Virus record (IMG/VR): IMGVR_UViG_3300021137_000072
Location: 1 to 28,332 of that record
Length of the DNA stretch: 28,332 nucleotides
Reading direction: 5' to 3' (one strand)
Source of the DNA: a virus
In this document: positions 1 to 6,342 of the stretch, piece after piece
Layout of the letters: the number at the start of each line of letters is the position of its first letter
Numbering within the stretch: position 1 is the stretch's first letter
Translations under genes and position numbers: made by a program
Notes under the pieces: generated by a model
Database searches by the model: none
The model's input: only the letters and a program-made list of their open reading frames with translations
What the model was told of the DNA's origin: nothing

Positions 1-605
1 AAAGAAACCATTTGTTCAGCCTCTTCAACATTGTATTTCTTACCATCAAATTCAAATTCTTTATCTCCAGCTTCTTTCGCCTTTTTAACTGCATCGCCGA
101 AAGCGTTACCTTCGTTTGTAATTGATTCAGCTAAACCATATTTGTTGATCGTTGATTTAACAAAGTATGCAGCATCTTTTACAGAATAATCTAGTTCCTT
201 TGCCAATTTCTTTAAGAAATTTTCGATCATTTTCTCTTCATAAGTTAAACCTTCAGCAAGTACAGACTCATCCATTTTCTTTTCAGCTTCAGATTCTTTG
301 CCCTGAGTCTTTGTTTTAAGTGCATCGCCTGCTGCCTCTTTCTCTTTCTTTGGTTCACCCATCGCAACGATTTTCTTCTCGATATCTTTGGCTTCATCTT
401 CATTAAAGATTTTTGCTACTAGAGACTTTCTTTTCTCTTCGTCTAATTCTTGTAATGATGTTACTCCCATTTCTTCAAGAGCCGCACCGATTTGACCTAA
501 GATTGATTCTCTTTTAGCCTTATTTTCTTCATGCATCTTGATTGACGATTGCTGCTGCTTAATTTCAGCAAAGGTCTTAAATGAACTGATTCTTTGTACT
601 GACAT
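1..605 (-). CDS. Charged, helical hypothetical protein (5' part only; possible head core/internal protein)
   Basis: Reading the minus strand from the ATG at 605 gives an open frame of 201 codons with no stop before the window edge, so the gene is partial at its C-terminus. The product is rich in Lys, Glu and Ala and looks almost wholly helical. It begins MSVQRISSFKTFAEIKQQQ, has a Lys/Glu-rich linker around residues 85-110, and later carries the stretch DKEFEFDGKKYNVEEAEQ near residues 180-197. Such polyampholytic proteins are common among head-core (scaffold) and internal head proteins of T4-like phages, but I see no diagnostic domain. The start is fixed by the ATG, by the in-frame continuity, and by a 65-nt A/T-rich gap upstream that holds a promoter-like box. 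No Shine-Dalgarno motif is present. It follows uvsW on the same strand. The function is unknown; a scaffold or internal protein is a guess from composition and from the FKTF motif shared with the gene at 5952-6332. Confidence 0.8.
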   Translation of the reverse strand, partial: MSVQRISSFKTFAEIKQQQSSIKMHEENKAKRESILGQIGAALEEMGVTSLQELDEEKRKSLVAKIFNEDEAKDIEKKIVAMGEPKKEKEAAGDALKTKTQGKESEAEKKMDESVLAEGLTYEEKMIENFLKKLAKELDYSVKDAAYFVKSTINKYGLAESITNEGNAFGDAVKKAKEAGDKEFEFDGKKYNVEEAEQMVS

Positions 606-636
606 AATTTTTAGTATTTTTTTATATTTGTTCACA

Positions 637-646
637 ATTATATATC
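637..646 (-). promoter_or_regulatory. Candidate promoter box GATATATAAT upstream of the 605 gene
   Basis: The minus strand reads GATATATAAT here, in the 65-nt gap between uvsW and the next gene; its downstream edge is 31 nt before the base of the ATG. The identical decamer occurs at 5170-5179 and 18871-18880, also at gene boundaries. It resembles the T4 late promoter box TATAAATA in composition and position. The promoter role is inferred. A second A/T-rich near-copy (ATATAAT) lies just upstream on the same strand. Confidence 0.4.
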
Positions 647-670
647 CATATATTATATGAATCTCATCGA

Positions 671-2179
671 TTACTCACTGCCGTCAAACTTCACCTTCTT
701 CACGTCGTATTCAAAAGTTTCTTGTCGATAGATCCTCTGGCGCTCTTGGCCATGTTTATACAGATAGTTTTCCCATTCTGTCGTACATAGATTATCAACA
801 AAGTCAACGATTAAAACGTCAGTTTTGGATTCATGTTGTCTAAGTCCCCTACCGATCGATTGTCTAATAATCACTTCCGATTTAAAACTTTCTGTAAAGA
901 AAATATTGTGGATCTTTTTAACTGAGATACCGGTTGAAAAAGTACCATACGACGCGACAATAACGACCTCGTCTCCTGCCTCCATTTTCTTTTTATGTTC
1001 CTCTCTAATATCAGTATCGGTTCCACCGTCAACGTAATAAACCTTCTTATCGCTTTTTGCACGAAGAGCTTCATATATCTTTCGGCCGTGTTCAATACGA
1101 TGGAAAAGTACCAAACTATTCCTTGGTATTCTGGAAATGACGCTGACAATAAAATCAAGCCTAGCTTTGTTATTAACGATGTAGTTTTGTTCAAGTTGGA
1201 AAACATCTTTGCTTTCATATCTATTTTGTGTGAGCTCTTGGAACGCTGTTTTTGTTGATTCTGGCGCATAATCCATCTCAATCACTTTAACCTTACAACC
1301 TGCGATATGTCCTTCTTTTTGTAAGAATGCCGCCTTGATCTCAGTAATAACTGGACCGGTCTGAGACATTAGGGTTAACTTATCTAAGGTACCATCTTTT
1401 GGAAGTGTACCTGATAGACCAAACTTGTAGTTTGCGTTTCTACATTTTGCAAGGATTTCTTTGATTGAAGCACTTTTTGCCTGGTGGGTTTCATCGACGA
1501 TCACTGCATCAAATTCGCTAAAGTATTCTGCCGTCTTTTTAACAAGAGACTGATATGTACCGATTACGACATTTGTATTTGGTTTGATCGTTTGACCTGA
1601 ATAGATCTGTTGAATCTTCATTTTAATTCGGTTCTTCCAATTATAATCTTGAAAGTCCTCAGTAGCCTGCACCACAAGTGAAACGTTAGGCACGATAAAA
1701 AGTATCTTTGTTGCCTTTTGTTTTTCAAGCATGTACGCAACCGTCATAAATGAAATCATTGTCTTACCTGCTGATGTTGCAAGTTCTGCCAAACATCGCC
1801 TAAATTTAAGGATGTTAAATGCAGCTTCTATTTGATAATCGTGTGGAGTTAATTTATATCCATTAAAGAATTCTAATGCCCATTCTTGGAATGACTCTGG
1901 ATTTATATTTGGATCAAATAGGCGCGAGACGCCATTGATCTTCAGTTCAAATTTATATTCTTTGCACACAACCATTACATAGCGCCATAGACCTACAGGA
2001 ATCCACTTGTTATCTTTAATATAACAAACGTAACCATCCCATATTCCGCGCTTTACCAATGGATTGAATCTCCAACTATCAATTCTCTTTGTTAGAGAGA
2101 TGTTTAATTGTTCTACTTCAAGTTCTGTAGCTTCATCAATCCTAAGGAATCTATTGTCTTCCGTTAGTGTTAATACCAA
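671..2179 (-). CDS. uvsW: UvsW-like ATP-dependent DNA helicase (recombination, SF2)
   Basis: This is a superfamily 2 helicase of about 502 aa, the same length class as T4 UvsW. T4 UvsW unwinds and migrates branched DNA and R-loops, driving the switch from origin-dependent to recombination-dependent replication. Visible motifs are Walker A ATSAGKT (K139), the DEAD-type box DETH (D229-H232), motif III GLSGT, and motif VI QSIGRGLRQ near residues 437-446. The N-terminal segment RFNPLVKRGIWDG matches the T4 UvsW N-terminal domain pattern (RFNP...GNWDG), so the protein is full-length there. The reading frame has an upstream in-frame stop two codons before a TTG at 2179 and no ATG until about residue 69, so TTG is the likely start. 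An out-of-frame ATG at 2184 opens only a four-codon mini-ORF. It lies 14 nt after the UvsY-like gene, the same partnership as in T4. Confidence 0.93.
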   Translation of the reverse strand: MVLTLTEDNRFLRIDEATELEVEQLNISLTKRIDSWRFNPLVKRGIWDGYVCYIKDNKWIPVGLWRYVMVVCKEYKFELKINGVSRLFDPNINPESFQEWALEFFNGYKLTPHDYQIEAAFNILKFRRCLAELATSAGKTMISFMTVAYMLEKQKATKILFIVPNVSLVVQATEDFQDYNWKNRIKMKIQQIYSGQTIKPNTNVVIGTYQSLVKKTAEYFSEFDAVIVDETHQAKSASIKEILAKCRNANYKFGLSGTLPKDGTLDKLTLMSQTGPVITEIKAAFLQKEGHIAGCKVKVIEMDYAPESTKTAFQELTQNRYESKDVFQLEQNYIVNNKARLDFIVSVISRIPRNSLVLFHRIEHGRKIYEALRAKSDKKVYYVDGGTDTDIREEHKKKMEAGDEVVIVASYGTFSTGISVKKIHNIFFTESFKSEVIIRQSIGRGLRQHESKTDVLIVDFVDNLCTTEWENYLYKHGQERQRIYRQETFEYDVKKVKFDGSE

Positions 2180-2193
2180 ACCATTTTACTTTT

Positions 2194-2637
2194 TTATAGT
2201 TGCATCATATCCATTCTTTGCTTTATTGCGAAGCTCATGTTATCAAGAGTTTTGATACTGCCTACTACGAAGTCACGTTGTGCCTCCAGCATCTCTTGAA
2301 TCTGCAACTCATCCGATAGATCAGCTTTGATGAATTTCTCACGCTGAGTATCGTTTAATTTATAATCGTAGCCATAGTAACGGATCCATGCCTCTTTAAA
2401 GGATCGATCGATTTTGGCCTTTTGTGTTCTAATTTTTGATGATAGTGAAGCAATGCTCTCTACCAATATTTGTCGATAGCTTAAAGTGTATGCTGCAACT
2501 TCATTTAATTTGTTTGCATTCTTTAAGTTCTCTGCAAGATCTCTGATTTTTTGAGTCCAATCACTTCGCTCTTTTCCAAGAAGCTCATCTAACTTAACGA
2601 TCTTATTTACTTTAACTTCTGGTTGTGCTTCTTGCAT
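2194..2637 (-). CDS. uvsY: UvsY-like recombination mediator protein
   Basis: This is a 147-aa, mostly helical, basic protein. T4 UvsY (137 aa) helps the UvsX recombinase displace gp32 from single-stranded DNA. The C-terminal part matches the UvsY pattern: a central IDRSFKEAWIRYYGYDYK resembles the UvsY region with an aromatic pair after a basic helix, a KADLSDELQIQ stretch corresponds to the T4 LSADKDVL region, and the end FAIKQRMDM resembles the T4 FAIKHIQDM. Its position directly before uvsW, and in one operon with gp32, strongly supports the call, because T4 also keeps uvsY and uvsW together. The ATG at 2637 is preceded by A/T-rich sequence without a Shine-Dalgarno motif. Similarity is recognised by eye from memory of the T4 protein, so the call is strong but not certain. 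Confidence 0.72.
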   Translation of the reverse strand: MQEAQPEVKVNKIVKLDELLGKERSDWTQKIRDLAENLKNANKLNEVAAYTLSYRQILVESIASLSSKIRTQKAKIDRSFKEAWIRYYGYDYKLNDTQREKFIKADLSDELQIQEMLEAQRDFVVGSIKTLDNMSFAIKQRMDMMQL

Positions 2638-2648
2638 AATTTTATTTT

Positions 2649-2864
2649 TTAAAAAAGTTTACCTTTTGATCTATCATCTTTGATGAAAATCGATGTCTTC
2701 ATCTTCTTTTTAAATTTAGGTTCAACCTTCATCGTGAATTGAGAACCATCATACTCTGATAGGTTACTATCAAAATCAAGTATCGTTTTAAGTCCTTTGC
2801 TCTTCTTACGATCTTCATTAAAATCTTCTAATTCCTTATCAATCATTGCTAAAAATTCGATCAT
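2649..2864 (-). CDS. Small charged hypothetical protein, coupled to primase
   Basis: This 71-aa protein is highly charged, with a Glu/Asp-rich first half and a Lys-rich second half containing EPKFKKKMKTS. It has no membrane segment or cysteine. Its ATG overlaps the TGA stop of the primase gene (ATGA arrangement at 2861-2864), which points to translational coupling. It sits between primase and the UvsY-like gene, inside the gp32 replication/recombination operon. I do not recognise the family. A small accessory or late-transcription co-activator would fit the neighbourhood, but I see no gp33 or gp59 signature. Confidence that it is a real gene is good because of the tight packing; the function is unknown. 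Confidence 0.75.
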   Translation of the reverse strand: MIEFLAMIDKELEDFNEDRKKSKGLKTILDFDSNLSEYDGSQFTMKVEPKFKKKMKTSIFIKDDRSKGKLF

Positions 2865-3937
2865 AGGTAGTATGCATCTAACGGTGAGGTACTGAAATAT
2901 TCTTCTATGGTTTTAAGGCAAGTACTCTTTAAATTATATGCAGCCATAACCAGATCATTTAGATCTTTTATTTGCTTTTGATATGTATCTAATTTATTCT
3001 GCTTCAAAAAGCGATCCCAAGTGAACACGCTTTTACCACGCTTCAACTTCTGCATCATCTTTTCTTTACCAACAATGTCATTATCAAACATATATCTGAC
3101 GCTATCGATCTCATCCAGTTCAGTCGTATCCCTTTGTGCCGAAGCCAATGCCAATGAATTATTCATAAACAATCTATCCATTGGACCTTCAAATACTGTA
3201 ACCGATCTGGTAAAATCACATTGCATAATACCAAAGAGTGTCGATACCTTATTAATATTGGTTGATTCTTCCTCTTCCAATTCTGGCATCCTTTCTAACC
3301 ATTCTAAGATCTTACATAAATCATAGGTTAAGTATCTTGAACTCTTTGTTTTCACAAGTGCTCTTGATTGCATACCAATAACTTTATCGTCTGGACCTAG
3401 ATTTAAAATATAAAGTCTCTTGTCCTTTGGTGAGTACATAAAGTACTCTAATTTGTTGGACAATAAACGATCTCTTAAATAAAAGAATGCTGGTTCTCCA
3501 GGTTCTACATCGACAAATTTAAGCTTTTCCTTTAGTTCTTGTTTGGTTGGAGCCAATTCTAATACCTTTGCATAGACGCCATGCTGTAGAACTTCGACAT
3601 GATCTGCTTCAATACGATGCTCTTTGACGTAATCAATTAGTTCGATCGTATCATCTGCATTTAATTTAATACCATGGTCTTTCAATAACTTGTAGGCATC
3701 AGTGTGCTCTCCACAGTTAAAACAATGATATTGTAAAGTGTCCCAATAAAGATTTCCACGTTTCATGTGATCGTCTTTAGTGGAGTCTCCACAGTATGGG
3801 CACGCAAGAGATATTCGGCCCGGCATGTTCTTGATCTTTTGCTTATTTAAGTTTTGATGTTCTTTTACAACAACTTGCTTAACTAAGGTCTTGATTTTTG
3901 ATTTAAGTTCTTCTGATATTTTATAAGTCGAGGTCAT
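2861..3937 (-). CDS. DNA primase, T4 gp61-like (zinc ribbon plus Toprim)
   Basis: This is a 358-aa primase, close to the 342 aa of T4 gp61. It would make RNA primers for lagging-strand synthesis together with a gp41-type helicase, which is not in the window. The N-terminal zinc-binding domain shows CPYC (C46, C49) and CFNC (C72, C75), typical of DnaG/gp61 template recognition. The Toprim catalytic part shows the acidic FEGPMD motif (E250) and the FDND motif (D285, D287) that bind magnesium. A C-terminal helical region of about 60 residues follows. The start ATG at 3937 lies inside the end of the gp32 gene (17-nt overlap), and the stop overlaps the next start, so the three genes are probably translated in a coupled way. 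In T4, genes 61 and 32 are not adjacent, so this arrangement is different. Confidence 0.92.
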   Translation of the reverse strand: MTSTYKISEELKSKIKTLVKQVVVKEHQNLNKQKIKNMPGRISLACPYCGDSTKDDHMKRGNLYWDTLQYHCFNCGEHTDAYKLLKDHGIKLNADDTIELIDYVKEHRIEADHVEVLQHGVYAKVLELAPTKQELKEKLKFVDVEPGEPAFFYLRDRLLSNKLEYFMYSPKDKRLYILNLGPDDKVIGMQSRALVKTKSSRYLTYDLCKILEWLERMPELEEEESTNINKVSTLFGIMQCDFTRSVTVFEGPMDRLFMNNSLALASAQRDTTELDEIDSVRYMFDNDIVGKEKMMQKLKRGKSVFTWDRFLKQNKLDTYQKQIKDLNDLVMAAYNLKSTCLKTIEEYFSTSPLDAYYL

Positions 3938-4871
3938 TCAAAAAAGAGTCTAAATCATCAGAAGATTCTACGTTTGCTGCTGGAGCCGCTGCCTTTGTAG
4001 GTTTCGTTGCAGTAGCAGTTGTAGTTGGAGTTGTATCGAAAGAGAAATCATCTGTGCTTTCAGCAACTGGTGCTGCAGTCTTTGCAGATTTTCTGCTACT
4101 TACGATTTCATCCATTGCGCTTCCTGGATTTAAATACTGTCTTAAGATTGAATTAACAAAGTCTCTTGTTTCATCATCCCATGCTTTAAATTCGTATGGA
4201 GTTAATGTTGGAGCTTTATCTAATTCGGCTCTGATTGCAGCCATGTTCTCTGCATTCTTTTCAGCTGGAGTACCTTTAATTAAAAGAGCACTTTTTGTTG
4301 CTGAGAATTTAGACTTATCATAATTGTTATAGTCACCTTGACGGGTGATAATCAATTCGAAGTTCTTACCTTGGAATAGGTCAAATACCTGGGTTGGTTC
4401 ACCGAATGCTGGTTTTAATTCTTCATCGATCTTCTCTTTGATTTTGTAACCAAATTTGAATACCTTGTAAGTACCTTCAAATTCTGGGAACTGAGGATCT
4501 TTGATGATTTTAACCAATGCATAATATTGTTCTCTTCTCTTTAATGTTTCGCTCATCTTACGATCCACTGCTGAATCAGATTTACGTAACTTGAAGAATG
4601 CATCTGCGATTGGACATTTTTCGCCAATAGAGGATGGAGAATCAACTAATTTACCTTCACCGCCGGCATCTTTAAGCCAATGCACGTACTTCTTAATTAA
4701 TGAATTGCGGGGGTTGGTTGGGTTTGGAACAAATCTAATAAGTGCTTTGTAAGTTCCGTCTTTGCCTTGATCGGCTACTGGTTTGTAAAGGTCATTACCT
4801 GAACCAGATGATTGGGTTTCGTGGGTGTCAACATCATTGACCCCGAGATTGAAGATGTCAAAATCTGCCAT
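3921..4871 (-). CDS. 32: Single-stranded DNA-binding protein, T4 gp32-like
   Basis: This is a 316-aa homologue of T4 gp32 (301 aa), which coats ssDNA during replication, recombination and repair. The core matches the T4 OB-fold: ALIRFVPNP near residue 43 (T4 AVIRFLPS), GEKCPIADAFF near 83-93 (T4 region DSCPVC), KIIKDPQFPEFEGTYKVFKFG (broken here only for description), and NNYDKSKF (T4 SNYDESKF). After residue about 260 comes a Thr/Ala/Pro-rich flexible linker. The protein ends in an acidic tip, DDLDSFLNDLDL, equivalent to the T4 DLDDLLNDL tail that contacts partner proteins. Of the T4 zinc ligands (His64, Cys77, Cys87, Cys90) only a His at 64 and one Cys at 86 remain, so zinc binding is probably lost. 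It is preceded by an 84-nt A/T-rich leader and overlaps the primase gene. No Shine-Dalgarno motif is visible. Confidence 0.94.
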   Translation of the reverse strand: MADFDIFNLGVNDVDTHETQSSGSGNDLYKPVADQGKDGTYKALIRFVPNPTNPRNSLIKKYVHWLKDAGGEGKLVDSPSSIGEKCPIADAFFKLRKSDSAVDRKMSETLKRREQYYALVKIIKDPQFPEFEGTYKVFKFGYKIKEKIDEELKPAFGEPTQVFDLFQGKNFELIITRQGDYNNYDKSKFSATKSALLIKGTPAEKNAENMAAIRAELDKAPTLTPYEFKAWDDETRDFVNSILRQYLNPGSAMDEIVSSRKSAKTAAPVAESTDDFSFDTTPTTTATATKPTKAAAPAANVESSDDLDSFLNDLDL

Positions 4872-4955
4872 GTCTTTAATACTTTAATTTTCTTTAAATT
4901 GGTTAATTCGTTAAACGTTTAATCGTTGATAACTTTAATTATAAGGAGAATCTTC
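4872..4955 (-). promoter_or_regulatory. A/T-rich leader of the gp32 gene with a 12-bp palindrome
   Basis: This 84-nt gene-free stretch lies directly upstream of gp32. It holds the perfect palindrome TTAAACGTTTAA at 4911-4922, and next to the ATG an A-rich, G-poor segment reading AAAGAAAATTAAAGTATTAA. T4 gp32 is known to repress its own translation by binding a pseudoknot and an unstructured A/U-rich leader. The unstructured A-rich part here would suit the same autogenous control. The palindrome could be an operator or a weak hairpin. Both roles are inferred. Confidence 0.4.
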
Positions 4956-5165
4956 CTATTGTTTCACATTCATAAACAATAAATCACCATCTTCGTTCTT
5001 ATATTGACCTGCCTTTATTTTAATTAGGCCAGATTTACTCAATAGATCTTCCATCTCAATAGATGTGATCTTATTAAGAGAAACCATTTTTGCTAACGCG
5101 TCGAATAGGTCAAAATGATCTGATGAGTTTAATGATGAATCTAAATCGAATACTTGATTTTCCAT
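4956..5165 (-). CDS. Small acidic hypothetical protein upstream of gp32
   Basis: I place the start at the ATG at 5165, giving 69 aa beginning MENQVFDLDSSLNSSDHFD. A longer reading from a TTG at 5201 would add 12 residues, but it would run through the promoter-like box at 5170-5179. The product is acidic, appears helical in the middle, and ends in a short beta-like stretch (DGDLLFMNVK). It has no cysteine pairs, membrane segment or recognised motif. It is the first gene of the gp32 operon and lies 84 nt before it. If the box is a promoter, the message would start within a few bases of this ATG, making it nearly leaderless. The function is unknown. Confidence 0.65.
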   Translation of the reverse strand: MENQVFDLDSSLNSSDHFDLFDALAKMVSLNKITSIEMEDLLSKSGLIKIKAGQYKNEDGDLLFMNVKQ

Positions 5166-5169
5166 ACAT

Positions 5170-5179
5170 ATTATATATC
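5170..5179 (-). promoter_or_regulatory. Candidate promoter box GATATATAAT before the gp32 operon
   Basis: The minus strand reads GATATATAAT, identical to the copies at 637-646 and 18871-18880. It lies only four bases upstream of the ATG at 5165, within the 119-nt gap between the RuvC-like gene and that start. I see nothing else definite in the gap: no stable G/C-rich hairpin followed by a U-tract. The promoter role is inferred. Confidence 0.35.
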
Positions 5180-5284
5180 TCACTCTCTTATTGTTTCCCA
5201 AAATACTTTAAAAAAACTTTAAGAATCTTGAAACAAAAGGGCCTACACAGAATATAAGTTATGGTTCCATTGGTTGAAAGGGTT

Positions 5285-5950
5285 CTAGGAGGGGCTTAAA
5301 GCCAGAGACTGGATATACAGGGACAGGAAATAGGCGTCCACCAAATCATCAAAGGGCTTCGGGACCTTAGCACCGACTTCAAGCGCTACCGCGAACTTCC
5401 AAACACCGCTTCCCGACAGAGAATCGTCTTCTAATGTATTTTGAACAAAAACATCCCAGAGCTCTCTTTTCTTTAATCTACCCCCACCAGCATGCTTCTT
5501 GATCGAAGTCGGAGCTACCGTAAGAATATTATTATCAGGATGCTGAAACCGAATTAATAAAGAATATTTAAAGATGGCTGCAGCCGCCGCTAGATCGATT
5601 AAATTATTGGTTCCTCCACCCCCACTACCATAAGAAACACCTTCGAATGCAAAGATCGTATGTGAATCAGTTGCAACTCCAGCCGAGATAATCATTTCGA
5701 TCATGTCTTCAGCCATAGTAATGTACCGATTCAATTTGGTTAACTCTCTTTCGGAGAACTCTTTACTGGTTTCAAATCCGGGTTGAATCTTAAAGTCTAT
5801 ATCATTTTGCAGAGTTAACTCTTCCTGCATCCTAATTTCTGACTTGGTACCACCAGCTTTCATATAAGACAAGAATTTGAGCTCATTTTCATGAGTTCGA
5901 ACTACGATACCAGGAGAGTTAAGTGAAAAGTCGATTGCGACTATGTTCAT
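5285..5950 (-). CDS. RuvC-like Holliday junction resolvase
   Basis: From the ATG at 5950 the protein is 221 aa. It starts MNIVAIDFSLNSPG, the RNase H-fold first strand with the catalytic Asp (D7) typical of RuvC-type nucleases. A second acidic residue lies in FAFEGVSYG (E103), followed by a glycine-rich turn, and the third site is the C-terminal FDDLVDAYF motif (D201/D202 and D205). The spacing fits the RuvC acidic set. The enzyme would cut four-way junctions or branched DNA, clearing replicating DNA for packaging. T4 uses the unrelated endonuclease VII (gp49) for this. I reject the longer TTG start at 5992 because it overlaps the preceding gene by 41 nt, while the ATG at 5950 follows that gene's stop by one base. 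It lies between virion genes and the gp32 operon. Confidence 0.82.
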   Translation of the reverse strand: MNIVAIDFSLNSPGIVVRTHENELKFLSYMKAGGTKSEIRMQEELTLQNDIDFKIQPGFETSKEFSERELTKLNRYITMAEDMIEMIISAGVATDSHTIFAFEGVSYGSGGGGTNNLIDLAAAAAIFKYSLLIRFQHPDNNILTVAPTSIKKHAGGGRLKKRELWDVFVQNTLEDDSLSGSGVWKFAVALEVGAKVPKPFDDLVDAYFLSLYIQSLALSPS

Positions 5951-5951
5951 A

Positions 5952-6332
5952 TTAGATTCTATTGCCAAGAGCTGCACCGACTGCGGCACCAACTAATCTT
6001 GATGTTAATAAATCATACAATAATCCAGATTGTACGCCTAATGCTCTAGCAACTATTTTACCAACTGTAGATCCAAGAGCAAATCCAGTTAGTCCGCCGA
6101 TGATTGAACCTAAGATACCTTCATTTGTAAGTTCTTCATTGAATCTTTCGATATCAATAACTCCATTCGCATCGGTATAGTTGCTCATAAATTCATCAAT
6201 CGCAAGATCAATTTTGCTTTCCAATTGCGGAGTTAGTTCCGAAGTCAATGACTCACGTAACATTCCCCATTCTTTATCGGTAACATTTTGCTCGTTTAGA
6301 TAATCTTCGAACGTTTTAAAATCTTGTTTCAT
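5952..6332 (-). CDS. Small glycine-zipper protein with a capsid-targeting-like N-terminus
   Basis: This 126-aa protein has two parts. The N-terminus, MKQDFKTFEDYLNEQ, resembles the T4 capsid-targeting sequence of internal and core proteins (MKTYQEFIAE in T4), including an L-x-E site like those cut by the T4 gp21 protease. The second half, from about residue 72, is rich in Gly and Ala with small-residue spacing (GSIIGGLTGFALGSTVG, later RLVGAAVGAALGN). These are glycine-zipper-type segments able to insert in or cross a membrane. The middle is acidic and helical. This architecture would suit an internal head protein ejected with DNA, or a small pore or channel protein; neither is proven. It sits between the tail-tube-like gene (10-nt gap) and the RuvC-like gene (1-nt gap). 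The start is a clear ATG without Shine-Dalgarno. Confidence 0.75.
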   Translation of the reverse strand: MKQDFKTFEDYLNEQNVTDKEWGMLRESLTSELTPQLESKIDLAIDEFMSNYTDANGVIDIERFNEELTNEGILGSIIGGLTGFALGSTVGKIVARALGVQSGLLYDLLTSRLVGAAVGAALGNRI

Positions 6333-6342
6333 ATTCTATATA

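Noticed and set aside
606-670. Hairpin formed by the ATATAT repeats between uvsW and the next gene
   Set aside because: The near-palindrome is pure A/T with almost no loop, so a stable RNA stem is unlikely; the promoter-like box explains the gap better.
825-3326. Plus-strand open frames opposite uvsW and primase
   Set aside because: They are antisense to genes with clear conserved motifs, show no recognisable domain and have no credible start signals.
5166-5201. Longer start of the small gene at a TTG (81 aa)
   Set aside because: The start would be TTG and the added codons run through the repeated promoter-like box; the ATG at 5165 is simpler.
5202-5284. Rho-independent terminator after the RuvC-like gene
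   Set aside because: The A/T runs near 5205-5222 are direct rather than inverted repeats and I found no G/C-rich stem followed by a U-tract.
5951-5992. Longer start of the RuvC-like gene at a TTG
   Set aside because: It overlaps the preceding gene and adds residues before the RNase H first strand; the ATG at 5950 directly follows the upstream stop.
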